This document shows, piece by piece, positions 23,186-32,838 of a stretch of 64,000 nucleotides of DNA. The position numbers and the translations under genes are program-made. How positions within the stretch are numbered: position 1 is the stretch's first letter; every line of letters starts with the position of its first letter. Origin of the DNA: Streptomyces sp. NRRL F-5727 (GTDB taxonomy: Bacteria > Actinomycetota > Actinomycetes > Streptomycetales > Streptomycetaceae); contig NZ_JOGX01000003.1 in the NCBI RefSeq assembly GCF_000719555.1, positions 62,001 to 126,000 on the forward strand. Direction: 5' to 3'. Below the pieces are notes generated by a model. That model saw only the letters and a list, made by a program, of their open reading frames with translations, was not told where the DNA came from and searched no databases.

Positions 23186-25450
23186 TCAGCGTCCCAGGCG
23201 TCCCCGCACCATGCCGACGAGGGTGTTCAGTTCGGTGATCCGCATGCGGCGCGCGGCGACGAAGAAGGCCCCGAGGAGCACCGCCCCGCCGACGACGAGT
23301 GCGACCAGCGAACCGAGGGCGCCCTCGCCGAGGAGCTTCAGCAGGCCGAAGCCGGCGGCGCCGGCCAGCACCGCGGCCGGCAGCGAGGCCATGCAGAGGC
23401 GGGCGTAGGTGCGCAGCACGTGGGCGCCGTCCAGGTCGCCGCCGAGGCGGTTGCGCAGCCGGCGCCAGGCGATGCCGACGCCGACGGCGTAGGCGAGGCC
23501 GTAGGAGGCGGCCATGCCGACCACGGCCCACTGGGCGGGCAGCAGGACGTAGCAGAGGGCGGAGGCCGCCGCGTTGACGGCGGCGACGATGACCGTGTTG
23601 TAGAAGGGGGTGCGGGTGTCCTCGTAGGCGTAGAAGCCGCGGAGGACGACGTACTGCACCGAGTACGGGATCAGGCCGAGACCGAACGCCATCAGGATGA
23701 AGCCCATGCCCTGGGCGGCCTCGACGCCGCTGGAGGCGTACAGCAGGGTGCACATCGGGACGCCGAGGGCCAGGAAGGCGAAGGCGACCGGGACGATCGC
23801 GACGGCGGAGTTGCGCAGGCCCTGGGAGATGTCGTCGCGGACGGCGCCCGGGTCGTCGTCGCTGGCGGCGCGGGAGATCCGGGGCAGCAGGGCGGCCATG
23901 ACGGAGACCGTGATGATGGCCTGCGGCATGCCCCAGATCAGCTGCGCATTGGAGTACGCGAGGAAGCCGGCGCCGTTCTTGCCGGACTCCTCGCCGGCCG
24001 CGGTGGCGAGCTGGGTGACGACCAGGACGCCCGCCTGGTTGGCGAGGACGAAGAGGACGGTCCACTTGGCGAGCTTGACGGTCTTGCCGAGGCCGTGGCC
24101 CTTCCAGTCGAAGCGGGGCCGGAAGCGGAAGCCCGTCTCGCGCAGGTACGGGATCATCGCCAGCGCCTGGACCACGAGGCCGAGCAGGGTGCCGATGCCC
24201 AGGAGGCGGATGCCCTCGTCGGGGATGGTCTGCACGCCCATGTGGGACTCGGCGGAGGTGCCGTAGACCCAGATGAACAGGCCGAAGGTGATGATCATGA
24301 CGATGTTGTTGAGGACCGGGGTCCACATCATCGCGCCGAACTTGCCGCGGGCGTTGAGGATCTGGCCCATCACCACGTGCACGCCCATGAAGAAGATCGT
24401 GGGCAGGCAGTAGCGGGCGAAGGTGACGGCGACGCTGTTGGCGGCGGAGTCGTCGGCGATGGTGTTCGACATCAGCCGGATCAGGACGGGCGCCGCGAAG
24501 ACGGCGGCGACCACGATCAGGCCGAGCGCCACCATGACGAGGGTGAGCAGCCGGTTGGCGTACGCCTCGCCGCCGTCCTCGTCGTTCTTCATCGAGCGGA
24601 CCAGCTGCGGCACGAAGACCGAGTTGAGGCCGCCGCCGACGGTGAGGATGTAGATCATCGTCGGCAGGGTGTACGCGATGGTGAAGGTGTCGCCGAGCAG
24701 CGCGGCGCCGAGGGCGCCGGTGATGACCAGCGAGCGGACGAAGCCGGTGAGCCGGGAGACCAGGGTGCCCGCGGCCATCACGGCGCTCGACTTCAGCAGC
24801 CCGGAGGCGCGGCCGGTCCGCTTCGGCGCGGGCGCCGGCAGCGGGTCGGGCTCCGCGGCGGGGGCGGGCACCTGGCCCTGCTGGTCCCGGTAGAGGTGGG
24901 CGAAGGCGTCCTGCTCGGGCCGCTCGTCCTCGCTCGCCCGGGTCACCAGGTCGTCGACGCCGGTGAACTGGACCGTGCGGGCGTCGTCGCCGTACGGGAG
25001 GTGGCGGGAGGGGCCGTCGGGCTCGGGCGCCGGGGTGTGCGCCCAGACCCGCGGATCCGGGGCGTGCTGGGGCGCGGCGGGCTGCTGGTAGAGCGCCGAG
25101 GGGTCCTGGTACGTGCCCGGCGGGGGCGGCGGGTGGGCGGCACGGTCGTAGAGCGCCTCGCCCACCGGGTCCTGGGCGGCCAGGTCCTGCGCGCGGTACG
25201 GGTCGTGGGCGTAGGCGTCCTGGACGTAGGGGTCCTGGGCGTACGGGTTCTCGGGGTTCTGCGCGGTCGGGTCCTGCGGCGCGGCCGGGTACGGGCCCTG
25301 CGCGTACGGACCCTGCCCGTAGGGGTCCTGCGGCGGGTACCCGGGGTGCTGTCCCTGTTGCGGGGCCTGCCCCTGCTGTGGGGGCGTGCCGCCGGACGGT
25401 GCGGCGCCGCCCGCACCCTGGCCGCGGTCAGCGTCGTACGGCGCGTTCAT
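23186..25450 (-). CDS. murJ: Lipid II flippase MurJ (MviN) with long N-terminal extension
   Basis: 754 aa, ATG 25450. MOP-superfamily transporter that moves lipid II across the membrane for peptidoglycan synthesis. The first about 205 residues are a cytoplasmic low-complexity region rich in Gln, Pro, Gly and Tyr with repeated DPY/GPY/PQQGQ units. The 14-helix transporter starts about residue 210 (SSAVMAAGTLVSRLTGFVRS) and runs to the C-terminus, with the family signature GGGLNSVFVPQLVRS. The core matches the usual 500-550 residues, so the extension explains the excess. Lies between a DUF6049 gene and the pseudokinase on the same strand. Confidence 0.95.
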   Translation of the reverse strand: MNAPYDADRGQGAGGAAPSGGTPPQQGQAPQQGQHPGYPPQDPYGQGPYAQGPYPAAPQDPTAQNPENPYAQDPYVQDAYAHDPYRAQDLAAQDPVGEALYDRAAHPPPPPGTYQDPSALYQQPAAPQHAPDPRVWAHTPAPEPDGPSRHLPYGDDARTVQFTGVDDLVTRASEDERPEQDAFAHLYRDQQGQVPAPAAEPDPLPAPAPKRTGRASGLLKSSAVMAAGTLVSRLTGFVRSLVITGALGAALLGDTFTIAYTLPTMIYILTVGGGLNSVFVPQLVRSMKNDEDGGEAYANRLLTLVMVALGLIVVAAVFAAPVLIRLMSNTIADDSAANSVAVTFARYCLPTIFFMGVHVVMGQILNARGKFGAMMWTPVLNNIVMIITFGLFIWVYGTSAESHMGVQTIPDEGIRLLGIGTLLGLVVQALAMIPYLRETGFRFRPRFDWKGHGLGKTVKLAKWTVLFVLANQAGVLVVTQLATAAGEESGKNGAGFLAYSNAQLIWGMPQAIITVSVMAALLPRISRAASDDDPGAVRDDISQGLRNSAVAIVPVAFAFLALGVPMCTLLYASSGVEAAQGMGFILMAFGLGLIPYSVQYVVLRGFYAYEDTRTPFYNTVIVAAVNAAASALCYVLLPAQWAVVGMAASYGLAYAVGVGIAWRRLRNRLGGDLDGAHVLRTYARLCMASLPAAVLAGAAGFGLLKLLGEGALGSLVALVVGGAVLLGAFFVAARRMRITELNTLVGMVRGRLGR

Positions 25451-25495
25451 GGTTACCCCACCTCATCGTCCCCGGCCGACCGGCCACGACATCGC

Positions 25496-27913
25496 TCAAC
25501 GGTCCACTTTCTCACTCGGGCTCGACGGGTCGCCGCTTTCGGGGCCGGTGTCCGTGTCCGGGTCACTCGGGTGCCCGGCCGCGTCCGCCGTCTCGCGCTC
25601 CGCCGTGTCGGGCTCCGTCCTGTCGCGTTCCGCCGTGTCGTCCTCGGGTGCGGCCGCGGTCGTGTCGTCCTCGGCCGGGTCCTCCGCGGTCGTGTCGTCC
25701 TCGGATCCGGCCGTCTCGGCCTCGGCCTCGGCGGCGCGGGCGGCCAGGCGCTTGCGCTGGCTGTACATGCGGACGCCGGCGAGGACGAGCAGCAGCACAC
25801 CGCCGGCGATGACCAGCATCACCGTCGGGGTCATCTCGGAGACCCGCACGGAGAAGGTCATCGGGGCGCCGTAGGGCGTGCCGTCCACCGTGTAGAGCTG
25901 GGCGGTCATCGAGACCTGGCCGTTGGCGTTGGCCGAGGCGGGGAACTTCACCGACTGGCTGTGCCCGGCGCGGACCGTGATGGGCAGGTCCGCCGAGCCC
26001 TCGCCGTCGACCTTCAGACGGGCCTTGTTGCTGGAGGACAGCCGCAGGACCAGCCCCTCCACGTCCTGGAGGAGCTTGTTCTGCACCGTGACCGGGATGG
26101 TCGCGCTGCGCCCCGAGAGGGTCAGGTCGGACTTGTCGACGAGGACGACGCTCTTGGTGAGCCGCTGGAGGACGTCCCGGACGTCGACGCGGTAGATCGC
26201 CGCCTCGCTCGCCCGGCCGCGCCAGGAGGTGGACATCTCGCGGTTGATCGCGTTGCCGACCGGCGGCACGACACGGGTCGCGTCGGTGAGGATGACCTTG
26301 AAGTCGTCCAGCTCGTCGCGGGTGGTCTTCATGTCCCGGAACGCCTGCACCGGAAGCTCGCTGTCCCGGAGCTTCTTCGGGTACTGCGAGCCGCGCGGCA
26401 CCGTGGTGGAGGCGTCCGGGTCGGGCTTCACCGCCGCCGCGGCGACCAGGTCGAGCGGCTGCGTCCAGCGGCGCGCGCCGAGCCCGCGCACGGCGGCGGC
26501 CATCGCCTGCGCCTGCGCCACGGTCGGCCGGCGCTGCGGGGCGACCACGACGCTGCGCTGGTCCTGCGGCTGCTCCAGGGTGATCGCGAGGGTCTGCGCC
26601 AGGAACTCCTGCACGGCGAGCGTCGAGGTCTCGGCGCGGACCATGTCGCCCTGGAAGGCCGTCGACAGCTCCGCGTCGCTCACCACCGCCGTCGTCCCGC
26701 CGCCGAGAGGACGGGCCGCGGTCGGCGTGTACGGGAGGTCGTCGTCCTGGATGCTGTCGCTGCGGGCGATCACCTTGCGGGCGCCGGCCGAGGTCGCGAC
26801 CGCCATGACCGAGGGGTCGACGGCGCCCTCGACGGGCCAGGCGAAGTCGGTGGCGGGCTGGACGTGGAGGATCGTCTCGACGGTCGGCCCGGCCAGCTCC
26901 GTCGCCGACTGGAGGTGCTCGAGCGAGCCCGGGACGGCCTTGCCGTGGTGGGCGAGGGAGGCGAGGTCGGGGTCGGCGAAGGGCAGCGCGACCACCTTGC
27001 GGCCCTGCACCGCCTTCTCCAGCAGGCCGAGCCAGCGCTCGGCGAGCTTCCTGTTCGCCTCCGTGCCGGCGGTGTGACCGGTGCCGTCCTTGACGCGGTA
27101 GCCGTTGGCCATGGCGTCGACGGAGGCCAGCAGATCCGGGTCGATCACCCAGGTGACCGGGAGGCCCTGGCCCAGGGTGACCAGCTCGTCGAGCCGGCCG
27201 CCGGGACGGAGCTCCTCGGCCAGGTCGTCCTCCTGGAAGACGGGGGTCTGCTGGTCGTCCGAGGCGGTGTCGGCCGAGATGTGGGCCGAGGACATCAGCG
27301 GCCAGAGGTACGTGAGCTGGGTCCGCTTGTCGGTCGGCTCGGGCTGGTACGGCAGGAAGGTCCGCTCGATGCCGAGGACGCGGTCGTACTGCGCCTCGGA
27401 GGTCTGCCCGGTGATCGAGACGCCCAGCTGGTAGACGCCGCCCTCGTCGTCGAGGCCCAGCTTGGAGACCGGTACGGAGATCCGGAAGTCGTGCGCGACG
27501 CCGACGTCCAGCCGGGGGATGTCGATCTCGGGGGCGGCGTCCAGCGGCTGCGGGTCGCTGTCGGAGCGGAAGCCCTTCCGCCGGGTGACCTGGTCGATCT
27601 CGCTGCGGCTGTCCATCCGCGGGCCGACCCGCAGGTTCACCGTGGCGTCGGTGATCGCGCGCTTGCCGCGGTTGGTCATCGTCCCGGTGACGGTGACGGT
27701 GTCCCCCTCGACCGGAGCGCTCGGGGTGAGCGTGTCGATCGACACATCGACCGTCCGGGAGACCTGGCCCTCCTCGGGTGCCTGGGCCGACGCCGAGGGG
27801 TGGTGGAGGAGACCGGCGAGCAGGGGCGCTCCGACGGCGATGGTGAGGGTGCGCCGCAGCCATCGGCGGGCAGGTGAGGGACCGGTTCCCTGGAAAGCTG
27901 CCGCCTCAGCCAC
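25496..27913 (-). CDS. Large surface-anchored protein, DUF6049 type, of unknown function
   Basis: 805 aa if started at GTG 27913 (VAEAAAFQGTGPSPARRW), with GAGGAC ten bases upstream; the frame remains open to 28057. A signal peptide is clear (ARRWLRRTLTIAVGAPLLAGLL) with cleavage likely after ASAQA, about residue 45. A long extracytoplasmic region follows with beta-rich stretches (VEGDTVTVTGTMTNRGKRAI). One membrane helix is at about 695-714 (VMLVIAGGVLLLVLAGV), then a 90-residue acidic Asp/Glu/Thr tail inside the cell. The family accompanies murJ in actinomycetes. No catalytic motif is recognised. A role in envelope assembly is inferred from its neighbours only. Confidence 0.85.
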   Translation of the reverse strand: MAEAAAFQGTGPSPARRWLRRTLTIAVGAPLLAGLLHHPSASAQAPEEGQVSRTVDVSIDTLTPSAPVEGDTVTVTGTMTNRGKRAITDATVNLRVGPRMDSRSEIDQVTRRKGFRSDSDPQPLDAAPEIDIPRLDVGVAHDFRISVPVSKLGLDDEGGVYQLGVSITGQTSEAQYDRVLGIERTFLPYQPEPTDKRTQLTYLWPLMSSAHISADTASDDQQTPVFQEDDLAEELRPGGRLDELVTLGQGLPVTWVIDPDLLASVDAMANGYRVKDGTGHTAGTEANRKLAERWLGLLEKAVQGRKVVALPFADPDLASLAHHGKAVPGSLEHLQSATELAGPTVETILHVQPATDFAWPVEGAVDPSVMAVATSAGARKVIARSDSIQDDDLPYTPTAARPLGGGTTAVVSDAELSTAFQGDMVRAETSTLAVQEFLAQTLAITLEQPQDQRSVVVAPQRRPTVAQAQAMAAAVRGLGARRWTQPLDLVAAAAVKPDPDASTTVPRGSQYPKKLRDSELPVQAFRDMKTTRDELDDFKVILTDATRVVPPVGNAINREMSTSWRGRASEAAIYRVDVRDVLQRLTKSVVLVDKSDLTLSGRSATIPVTVQNKLLQDVEGLVLRLSSSNKARLKVDGEGSADLPITVRAGHSQSVKFPASANANGQVSMTAQLYTVDGTPYGAPMTFSVRVSEMTPTVMLVIAGGVLLLVLAGVRMYSQRKRLAARAAEAEAETAGSEDDTTAEDPAEDDTTAAAPEDDTAERDRTEPDTAERETADAAGHPSDPDTDTGPESGDPSSPSEKVDR

Positions 27914-28149
27914 GCGTTCGCCCGTCCTCGTCGTTGTCGGTGGTGCCCGTGATGCCAGTGGTTCCCGGTTGCTGTGTCCAGGCATGGTAACGAGGCATGG
28001 CGGGGCCGAGTGCCGGGGACTCCTCCAGCCGATGGCCCGGGCGGGGGCCGTTTTCACAGGAACCCCACAGGCGTCCTCCGCCGGGGTGGACGGGGCGGCC
28101 GGGAAAACGGGGACGTCGGGGCGGGACGGGGCACGTACCCTTTTCTGTT

Positions 28150-29592
28150 GTGCCGAACGCCAACGAAGACACCTCGACCGAACTGAGCCAGGTGCAGCGC
28201 CGCGCCGTCAGCGAGCTGCTGCGCGTGTCCCCTGTCGCCGACGACCTCGCCCGCCGCTTCCAGGCGGCCGGATTCCGCCTCGCCCTGGTCGGCGGCTCGG
28301 TACGGGACGCCCTCCTCGGCCGGCTCGGCAACGACCTGGACTTCACCACGGACGCCCGTCCCGAGGACGTCCTGAAGATCGTCCGCCCCTGGGCCGACGC
28401 CGTCTGGGAGGTCGGGATCGCCTTCGGGACCGTCGGGTCGCAGAAGGACGGCTACCAGATCGAGGTCACGACGTACCGCTCCGAGGCGTACGACCGCACC
28501 TCCCGTAAGCCCGAGGTCTCCTACGGCGACTCCATCGACCAGGACCTCGTCCGGCGTGACTTCACCGTCAACGCGATGGCCGTGGCACTCCCCGAGAAGG
28601 AGTTCGTCGACCCGTACGGCGGTCTGGAGGACCTCGCCGCCCGGGTGCTGCGCACCCCCGGCACGCCCGAGGAGTCCTTCTCCGACGATCCGCTGCGCAT
28701 GATGCGGGCGGCCCGCTTCGCCGCCCAGCTCGACTTCGAAGTCGCCCCCGAGGTCGTCTCGGCCATGACGGAGATGGCGGACCGGATCGAGATCGTCTCC
28801 GCCGAGCGCGTCCGGGACGAGCTGAACAAGCTGCTGCTCTCGGCCCACCCGCGGAAGGGCCTCGGCCTGCTCGTCGACACCGGCCTCGCCGCGCACGTCC
28901 TCCCCGAGCTGCCCGCGCTGCGGCTGGAGAGCGACGAGCACCACCGGCACAAGGACGTGTACGAGCACTCGCTGACCGTCCTCGACCAGGCGATCGACCT
29001 GGAGGAGGACGGCCCGGACCTGGTGCTGCGCCTGGCCGCGCTCCTCCACGACATCGGCAAGCCGCGCACCCGCCGCTTCGAGAAGGACGGCCGGGTCTCC
29101 TTCCACCACCACGAGGTGGTGGGCGCCAAGATGACCAAAAAGCGGATGACCGCGCTGAAGTACTCCAACGAGATGGTCAAGGACGTCTCGCGTCTGGTGG
29201 AGCTGCACCTGCGCTTCCACGGATACGGGACGGGCGAGTGGACCGACTCGGCGGTGCGCCGCTACGTCCGCGACGGCGGCCCGCTCCTCTCCCGGCTGCA
29301 CAAGCTGACCCGCTCGGACTGCACCACGCGCAACAAGCGCAAGGCGTCCGCGCTCTCCCGTGCCTACGACGGGCTGGAGGCGCGCATCGCCCAGCTCCAG
29401 GAGCAGGAGGAGCTGGACTCGATCCGTCCCGACCTCGACGGCAACCAGATCCAGGAGATCCTGGAGATCAAGCCGGGTCCCGCCGTCGGGCAGGCGTACA
29501 AGTTCCTGCTGGAGCTCCGCCTGGAGAACGGCCCGATGGAGTACGAGCAGGCCGTGGCCGCGCTCAAGGAGTGGTGGGCCGCGCGCGACTGA
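28150..29592 (+). CDS. cca: CCA tRNA nucleotidyltransferase
   Basis: 480 aa from GTG 28150 (VPNANEDTSTELSQVQ). Adds or repairs the 3' CCA of tRNAs. The nucleotidyltransferase motif is LVGGSVRDALLGRLGNDLDFTT, with metal-binding DxD and neck-domain motif RRDFTVNAMA; the HD domain carries LAALLHDIGKPRTRR (HD near residue 300) and the later VSRLVELHLRFHGYG. No clear ribosome site precedes the GTG, so a leaderless or weakly initiated message is possible. Divergent from the DUF6049 gene. Confidence 0.95.
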   Translation: MPNANEDTSTELSQVQRRAVSELLRVSPVADDLARRFQAAGFRLALVGGSVRDALLGRLGNDLDFTTDARPEDVLKIVRPWADAVWEVGIAFGTVGSQKDGYQIEVTTYRSEAYDRTSRKPEVSYGDSIDQDLVRRDFTVNAMAVALPEKEFVDPYGGLEDLAARVLRTPGTPEESFSDDPLRMMRAARFAAQLDFEVAPEVVSAMTEMADRIEIVSAERVRDELNKLLLSAHPRKGLGLLVDTGLAAHVLPELPALRLESDEHHRHKDVYEHSLTVLDQAIDLEEDGPDLVLRLAALLHDIGKPRTRRFEKDGRVSFHHHEVVGAKMTKKRMTALKYSNEMVKDVSRLVELHLRFHGYGTGEWTDSAVRRYVRDGGPLLSRLHKLTRSDCTTRNKRKASALSRAYDGLEARIAQLQEQEELDSIRPDLDGNQIQEILEIKPGPAVGQAYKFLLELRLENGPMEYEQAVAALKEWWAARD

Positions 29593-29603
29593 CGCGGACC
29601 CCT

Positions 29604-29689
29604 TGTTTCACGTGAAACACCGCGGAGGGTCACCTCGGTGTTTCACGTGAAACACCGCGGAGGGTCACCTCGGTGTTTCACGTGAAACA
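29604..29689. repeat. Triple parS in a 35-bp tandem repeat
   Basis: Three perfect TGTTTCACGTGAAACA sites at 29604-29619, 29639-29654 and 29674-29689, spaced exactly 35 bases. Two complete copies of the 35-base unit (parS plus a 19-base linker beginning CCGCGGAGGGTCACC) are followed by a third parS that touches the stop of the convergent MFS gene. Fills the cca/MFS gap. Confidence 0.97.
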
Positions 29690-30964
29690 TCACCGCTCCT
29701 CGCGCTCCCCGCGCAGCAGCAGGGCGATCGCCGCGTAGCCGGCCGCCACCAGCGCGATGAGCAGCGGGGAACGCCCGTCGGGCGGCAGCATCAGGGCGGC
29801 GGCCCCGGCCGCCGCCACGAAGGCGACGTTGAACAGCACGTCGTAGAGGGAGAACACCCGCCCGCGGAAGGCGTCGTCCACGTGCGTCTGGACCACGGTG
29901 TCGGTCGCGATCTTCGCTCCCTGGGTGATGAGCCCCAGCACGAAGGCGGCGACGAGGAAGGGCGCGGGCGTGAACGGCAGGGCGAGCGCCGGGACGAGGA
30001 CGGCGGCCGCGGCCGAGCACACGATCATCCAGCCGAAGGGCCCGAACCGTCCCACCGCCCAGGGTGAGAGCACGGCGGCGGCGAAGAAGCCGGCACCGGA
30101 GGCGCCGACGGCGATCCCCAGGAGCCCCAGCCCCTCGGTCTCGGTGGAGCTCCAGGCGTACCGCGAGAGCATGAGCACGGTCACGAGCAGGGCGCCGTAG
30201 CAGAAGCGCATCAGCCCGACGGCGGTGAGCGCCAGGGCGGCCGGGCGCCGCTCGGACAGGTGGCGCACTCCGGCGGCCAGCTCCCGGGCGGTGGAGGCGA
30301 GCGCTCTGGAGAGCCGGGGCGTCACCTGGTCCGGGTCGGGGCCGAGCAGCGTACGGGGGATCCGCAGCGAGGCGAGCGCGGCGCAGAGGTAGAGGACGGC
30401 GCCGAAGGCGACCACGGCCGCGTCCGAGTCGTCGGCGAGCAGCCGGACGCCGAACGCGAGGCCGCCGCCGAGGGTGGCGGCGAGGGTGCCGGCGGTGGGG
30501 GAGAGCGAGTTGGCGACGACGAGCCGTTCCTCGTCGACGACCCGGGGCAGGGCGGCGGAGAGCCCGGCGAGGACGAAGCGGTTGACGGCCGTGACGGAGA
30601 GGGCGGAGGCGTAGAAGAGCCAGTCCGGGACGGCGGCCAGGACCAGCACGGCGGTTCCGGCGGCCAGCAGGGCGCGGAGCAGGTTCCCGTAGAGGAAGAC
30701 CTGGCGGCGCTGCCAGCGGTCGAGGAGGACTCCGGCGAAGGGCCCGACGAGGGAGTACGGGAGCAGAAGCACGGCCATGGCGGAGGCGATGGCGGCGGGG
30801 GAGGTCTGTTTCTCGGGGGAGAAGACGACGTACGTGGCCAGGGCCACCTGGTAGACACCGTCGGCGCACTGGGAGAGCAGCCGGACGGTGAGCAGGCGCC
30901 GGAAGTCGCGCAGGCGCAGCAGTACGCGCAGATCACGTACGACGGACATGGCAGCAAGACTCAC
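29690..30964 (-). CDS. Major facilitator superfamily transporter
   Basis: 424 aa with about twelve hydrophobic segments, start GTG 30964 or, equally possible, ATG 30949 (MSVVRDLRVLLRLRDFRRLL). The N-terminal signature RLLSQCADGVYQVALATYVVF and loop LLDRWQRRQVF are like those of MFS multidrug/macrolide-type exporters. The substrate cannot be told. Its stop codon abuts the third parS of the tandem array. No strong ribosome site is visible at either start. Confidence 0.85.
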   Translation of the reverse strand: MSLAAMSVVRDLRVLLRLRDFRRLLTVRLLSQCADGVYQVALATYVVFSPEKQTSPAAIASAMAVLLLPYSLVGPFAGVLLDRWQRRQVFLYGNLLRALLAAGTAVLVLAAVPDWLFYASALSVTAVNRFVLAGLSAALPRVVDEERLVVANSLSPTAGTLAATLGGGLAFGVRLLADDSDAAVVAFGAVLYLCAALASLRIPRTLLGPDPDQVTPRLSRALASTARELAAGVRHLSERRPAALALTAVGLMRFCYGALLVTVLMLSRYAWSSTETEGLGLLGIAVGASGAGFFAAAVLSPWAVGRFGPFGWMIVCSAAAAVLVPALALPFTPAPFLVAAFVLGLITQGAKIATDTVVQTHVDDAFRGRVFSLYDVLFNVAFVAAAGAAALMLPPDGRSPLLIALVAAGYAAIALLLRGEREER

Positions 30965-30970
30965 ATACGG

Positions 30971-31004
30971 CGAGGGTCCCCGGGCAGTGCCGCGGGGACC
31001 CTCG
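30971..31004 (-). terminator. Terminator after ino1
   Basis: Twelve-base perfect arms CGAGGGTCCCCG (30971-30982) and complement (30993-31004) around a ten-base loop, 30 bases past the ino1 stop and directly before the MFS start. Confidence 0.8.
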
Positions 31005-31033
31005 TCAGGTGAAACGCATCGGACCTCGGAAGG

Positions 31034-32116
31034 TCAGCGCTCGACCTCGCCCTTGATGAACTTCTCGACGTTGGCCAGGGCCTCGTCGTCGAAGTACTGG
31101 ACCGGCGGGGACTTCATGAAGTACGAGGAAGCGGAGAGGATCGGGCCGCCGATGCCGCGGTCCTTGGCGATCTTCGCGGCGCGCAGGGCGTCGATGATGA
31201 CACCGGCCGAGTTCGGGGAGTCCCAGACCTCGAGCTTGTACTCCAGGTTCAGCGGGACGTCGCCGAAGGCGCGGCCCTCGAGGCGCACGTACGCCCACTT
31301 GCGGTCGTCCAGCCAGGCCACGTAGTCCGAGGGGCCGATGTGGACGTTCTTCTCGCCCAGCTCGCGGTCCGGGATCTGCGAGGTGACGGCCTGCGTCTTC
31401 GAGATCTTCTTGGACTCCAGGCGCTCGCGCTCGAGCATGTTCTTGAAGTCCATGTTGCCGCCGACGTTGAGCTGCATCGTGCGCTCGAGGCGGACACCGC
31501 GGTCCTCGAACAGCTTGGCCATCACGCGGTGCGTGATGGTCGCGCCGACCTGCGACTTGATGTCGTCACCGACGATCGGGACACCGGCCTCGGTGAACTT
31601 GTCCGCCCACTCCTTGGTGCCGGCGATGAAGACCGGGAGGGCGTTGACGAAGGCGACCTTGGCGTCGATGGCGCACTGGGCGTAGAACTTCGCCGCGTCC
31701 TCGGAACCGACGGGCAGGTAGCAGACGAGGACGTCGACCTGGCGGTCCTTCAGGATCTGGACGACGTCGACCGGCTCCTCGGCGGACTCCTCGATGGTCT
31801 GGCGGTAGTACTTGCCGAGACCGTCGAGCGTGTGACCGCGCTGGACCGTGACGCCCTTGTTCGGGACGTCGCAGATCTTGATGGTGTTGTTCTCGCTGGC
31901 GCCGATGGCGTCGGAGAGGTCGAGGCCGACCTTCTTCGCGTCGACGTCGAAGGCGGCGACGAACTCGACGTCACCGACGTGGTAGTCGCCGAACTGGACG
32001 TGCATCAGGCCGGGCACCTTGGTCGCCGGGTCGGCGTCCTTGTAGTACTCGACGCCCTGCACCAGCGAGGCGGCGCAGTTGCCCACGCCGACGATGGCTA
32101 CGCGAACCGAACCCAT
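31034..32116 (-). CDS. ino1: Inositol-3-phosphate synthase (actinobacterial/archaeal type)
   Basis: 360 aa from ATG 32116 ([20 protein letters not shown]), with GGGAGC upstream. Converts glucose 6-phosphate to inositol 3-phosphate, the first step to inositol lipids and mycothiol in actinomycetes. The NAD-binding motif [16 protein letters not shown] is at the N-terminus; the core [22 protein letters not shown] and [11 protein letters not shown] match the family. Lies 47 bases behind the PadR-family gene on the same strand, so co-transcription is likely. Confidence 0.95.
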   Translation of the reverse strand: MGSVRVAIVGVGNCAASLVQGVEYYKDADPATKVPGLMHVQFGDYHVGDVEFVAAFDVDAKKVGLDLSDAIGASENNTIKICDVPNKGVTVQRGHTLDGLGKYYRQTIEESAEEPVDVVQILKDRQVDVLVCYLPVGSEDAAKFYAQCAIDAKVAFVNALPVFIAGTKEWADKFTEAGVPIVGDDIKSQVGATITHRVMAKLFEDRGVRLERTMQLNVGGNMDFKNMLERERLESKKISKTQAVTSQIPDRELGEKNVHIGPSDYVAWLDDRKWAYVRLEGRAFGDVPLNLEYKLEVWDSPNSAGVIIDALRAAKIAKDRGIGGPILSASSYFMKSPPVQYFDDEALANVEKFIKGEVER

Positions 32117-32163
32117 TCCGGTTGCTCCCTGTGTGATCGTGGAAGCCCTGCTGGCGCAGGGTT

Positions 32164-32838
32164 TCACTTGGTGGTGTCGTCGGACGGATCCGGCCGGGTA
32201 CTGCCCCCGTGCCGGGGCAGGCCGCCCGTCTCTCCAGAATCGTTGTCGTGCGGAGCGTCGGTGTCGGGCCGCTGGTCGCGGCCCGCCCGCTCGCTCTCGA
32301 TGAGCTCGTTCAGCCAGCGCACTTCGCGCTCCACGGACTCCATTCCGTGGCGCTGGAGCTCAAGCGTGTAGTCGTCGAGTCGCTCGCGCGTCCGGGCCAG
32401 CGAGGCGCGCATCTTCTCCAGGCGCTCCTCCAGCCGGCTGCGGCGGCCTTCGAGGACCCGCATCCGCACCTCGCGCTCGGTCTGGCCGAAGAACGCGAAG
32501 CGGGCGGCGAAGTGCTCGTCCTCCCAGGCGTCGGGGCCGGTGTGGGAGAGGAGCTCCTCGAAGTGCTCCTTACCTTCCGGCGTCAACCGGTAGACGATCT
32601 TGGCCCGGCGTCCTGCGAGTGACGAGGCCACGGCGTCCTCGGGAGCGCTGCCCGGTTCCTCGATCAACCAGCCGTTGGCGACCAGCGTCTTGAGGCAGGG
32701 ATAGAGCGTCCCGTAGCTGAACGCCCGGAAGATGCCGAGCGAGGTGTTGAGGCGCTTGCGCAGCTCGTAGCCGTGCATCGGGGCCTCGCGCAGCAGGCCG
32801 AGAACGGCGAACTCGAGGATGCCGGAGCGTCTGCTCAT
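32164..32838 (-). CDS. PadR-family transcriptional regulator of ino1
   Basis: 224 aa. The N-terminal winged helix (residues 1-90: [41 protein letters not shown]) is classical PadR, followed by an Arg/Glu-rich coiled-coil dimerisation region (about 120-195) and a polar tail. Adjacent palindrome at 32891-32909 is the expected autoregulatory operator. It probably controls inositol phosphate synthesis with ino1. The effector is unknown. Confidence 0.93.
   Translation of the reverse strand: MSRRSGILEFAVLGLLREAPMHGYELRKRLNTSLGIFRAFSYGTLYPCLKTLVANGWLIEEPGSAPEDAVASSLAGRRAKIVYRLTPEGKEHFEELLSHTGPDAWEDEHFAARFAFFGQTEREVRMRVLEGRRSRLEERLEKMRASLARTRERLDDYTLELQRHGMESVEREVRWLNELIESERAGRDQRPDTDAPHDNDSGETGGLPRHGGSTRPDPSDDTTK

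Noticed and set aside
21593..27877. 2094-codon plus-strand ORF across the pseudokinase, murJ and DUF6049 genes
   Set aside because: It is antisense to three recognisable genes with good starts; its protein is repetitive and lacks any signature.
29643..30869. Alternative 408-codon frame within the MFS gene ending CFT
   Set aside because: Shadow frame that includes the parS repeats; the 424-codon frame has clear membrane helices.
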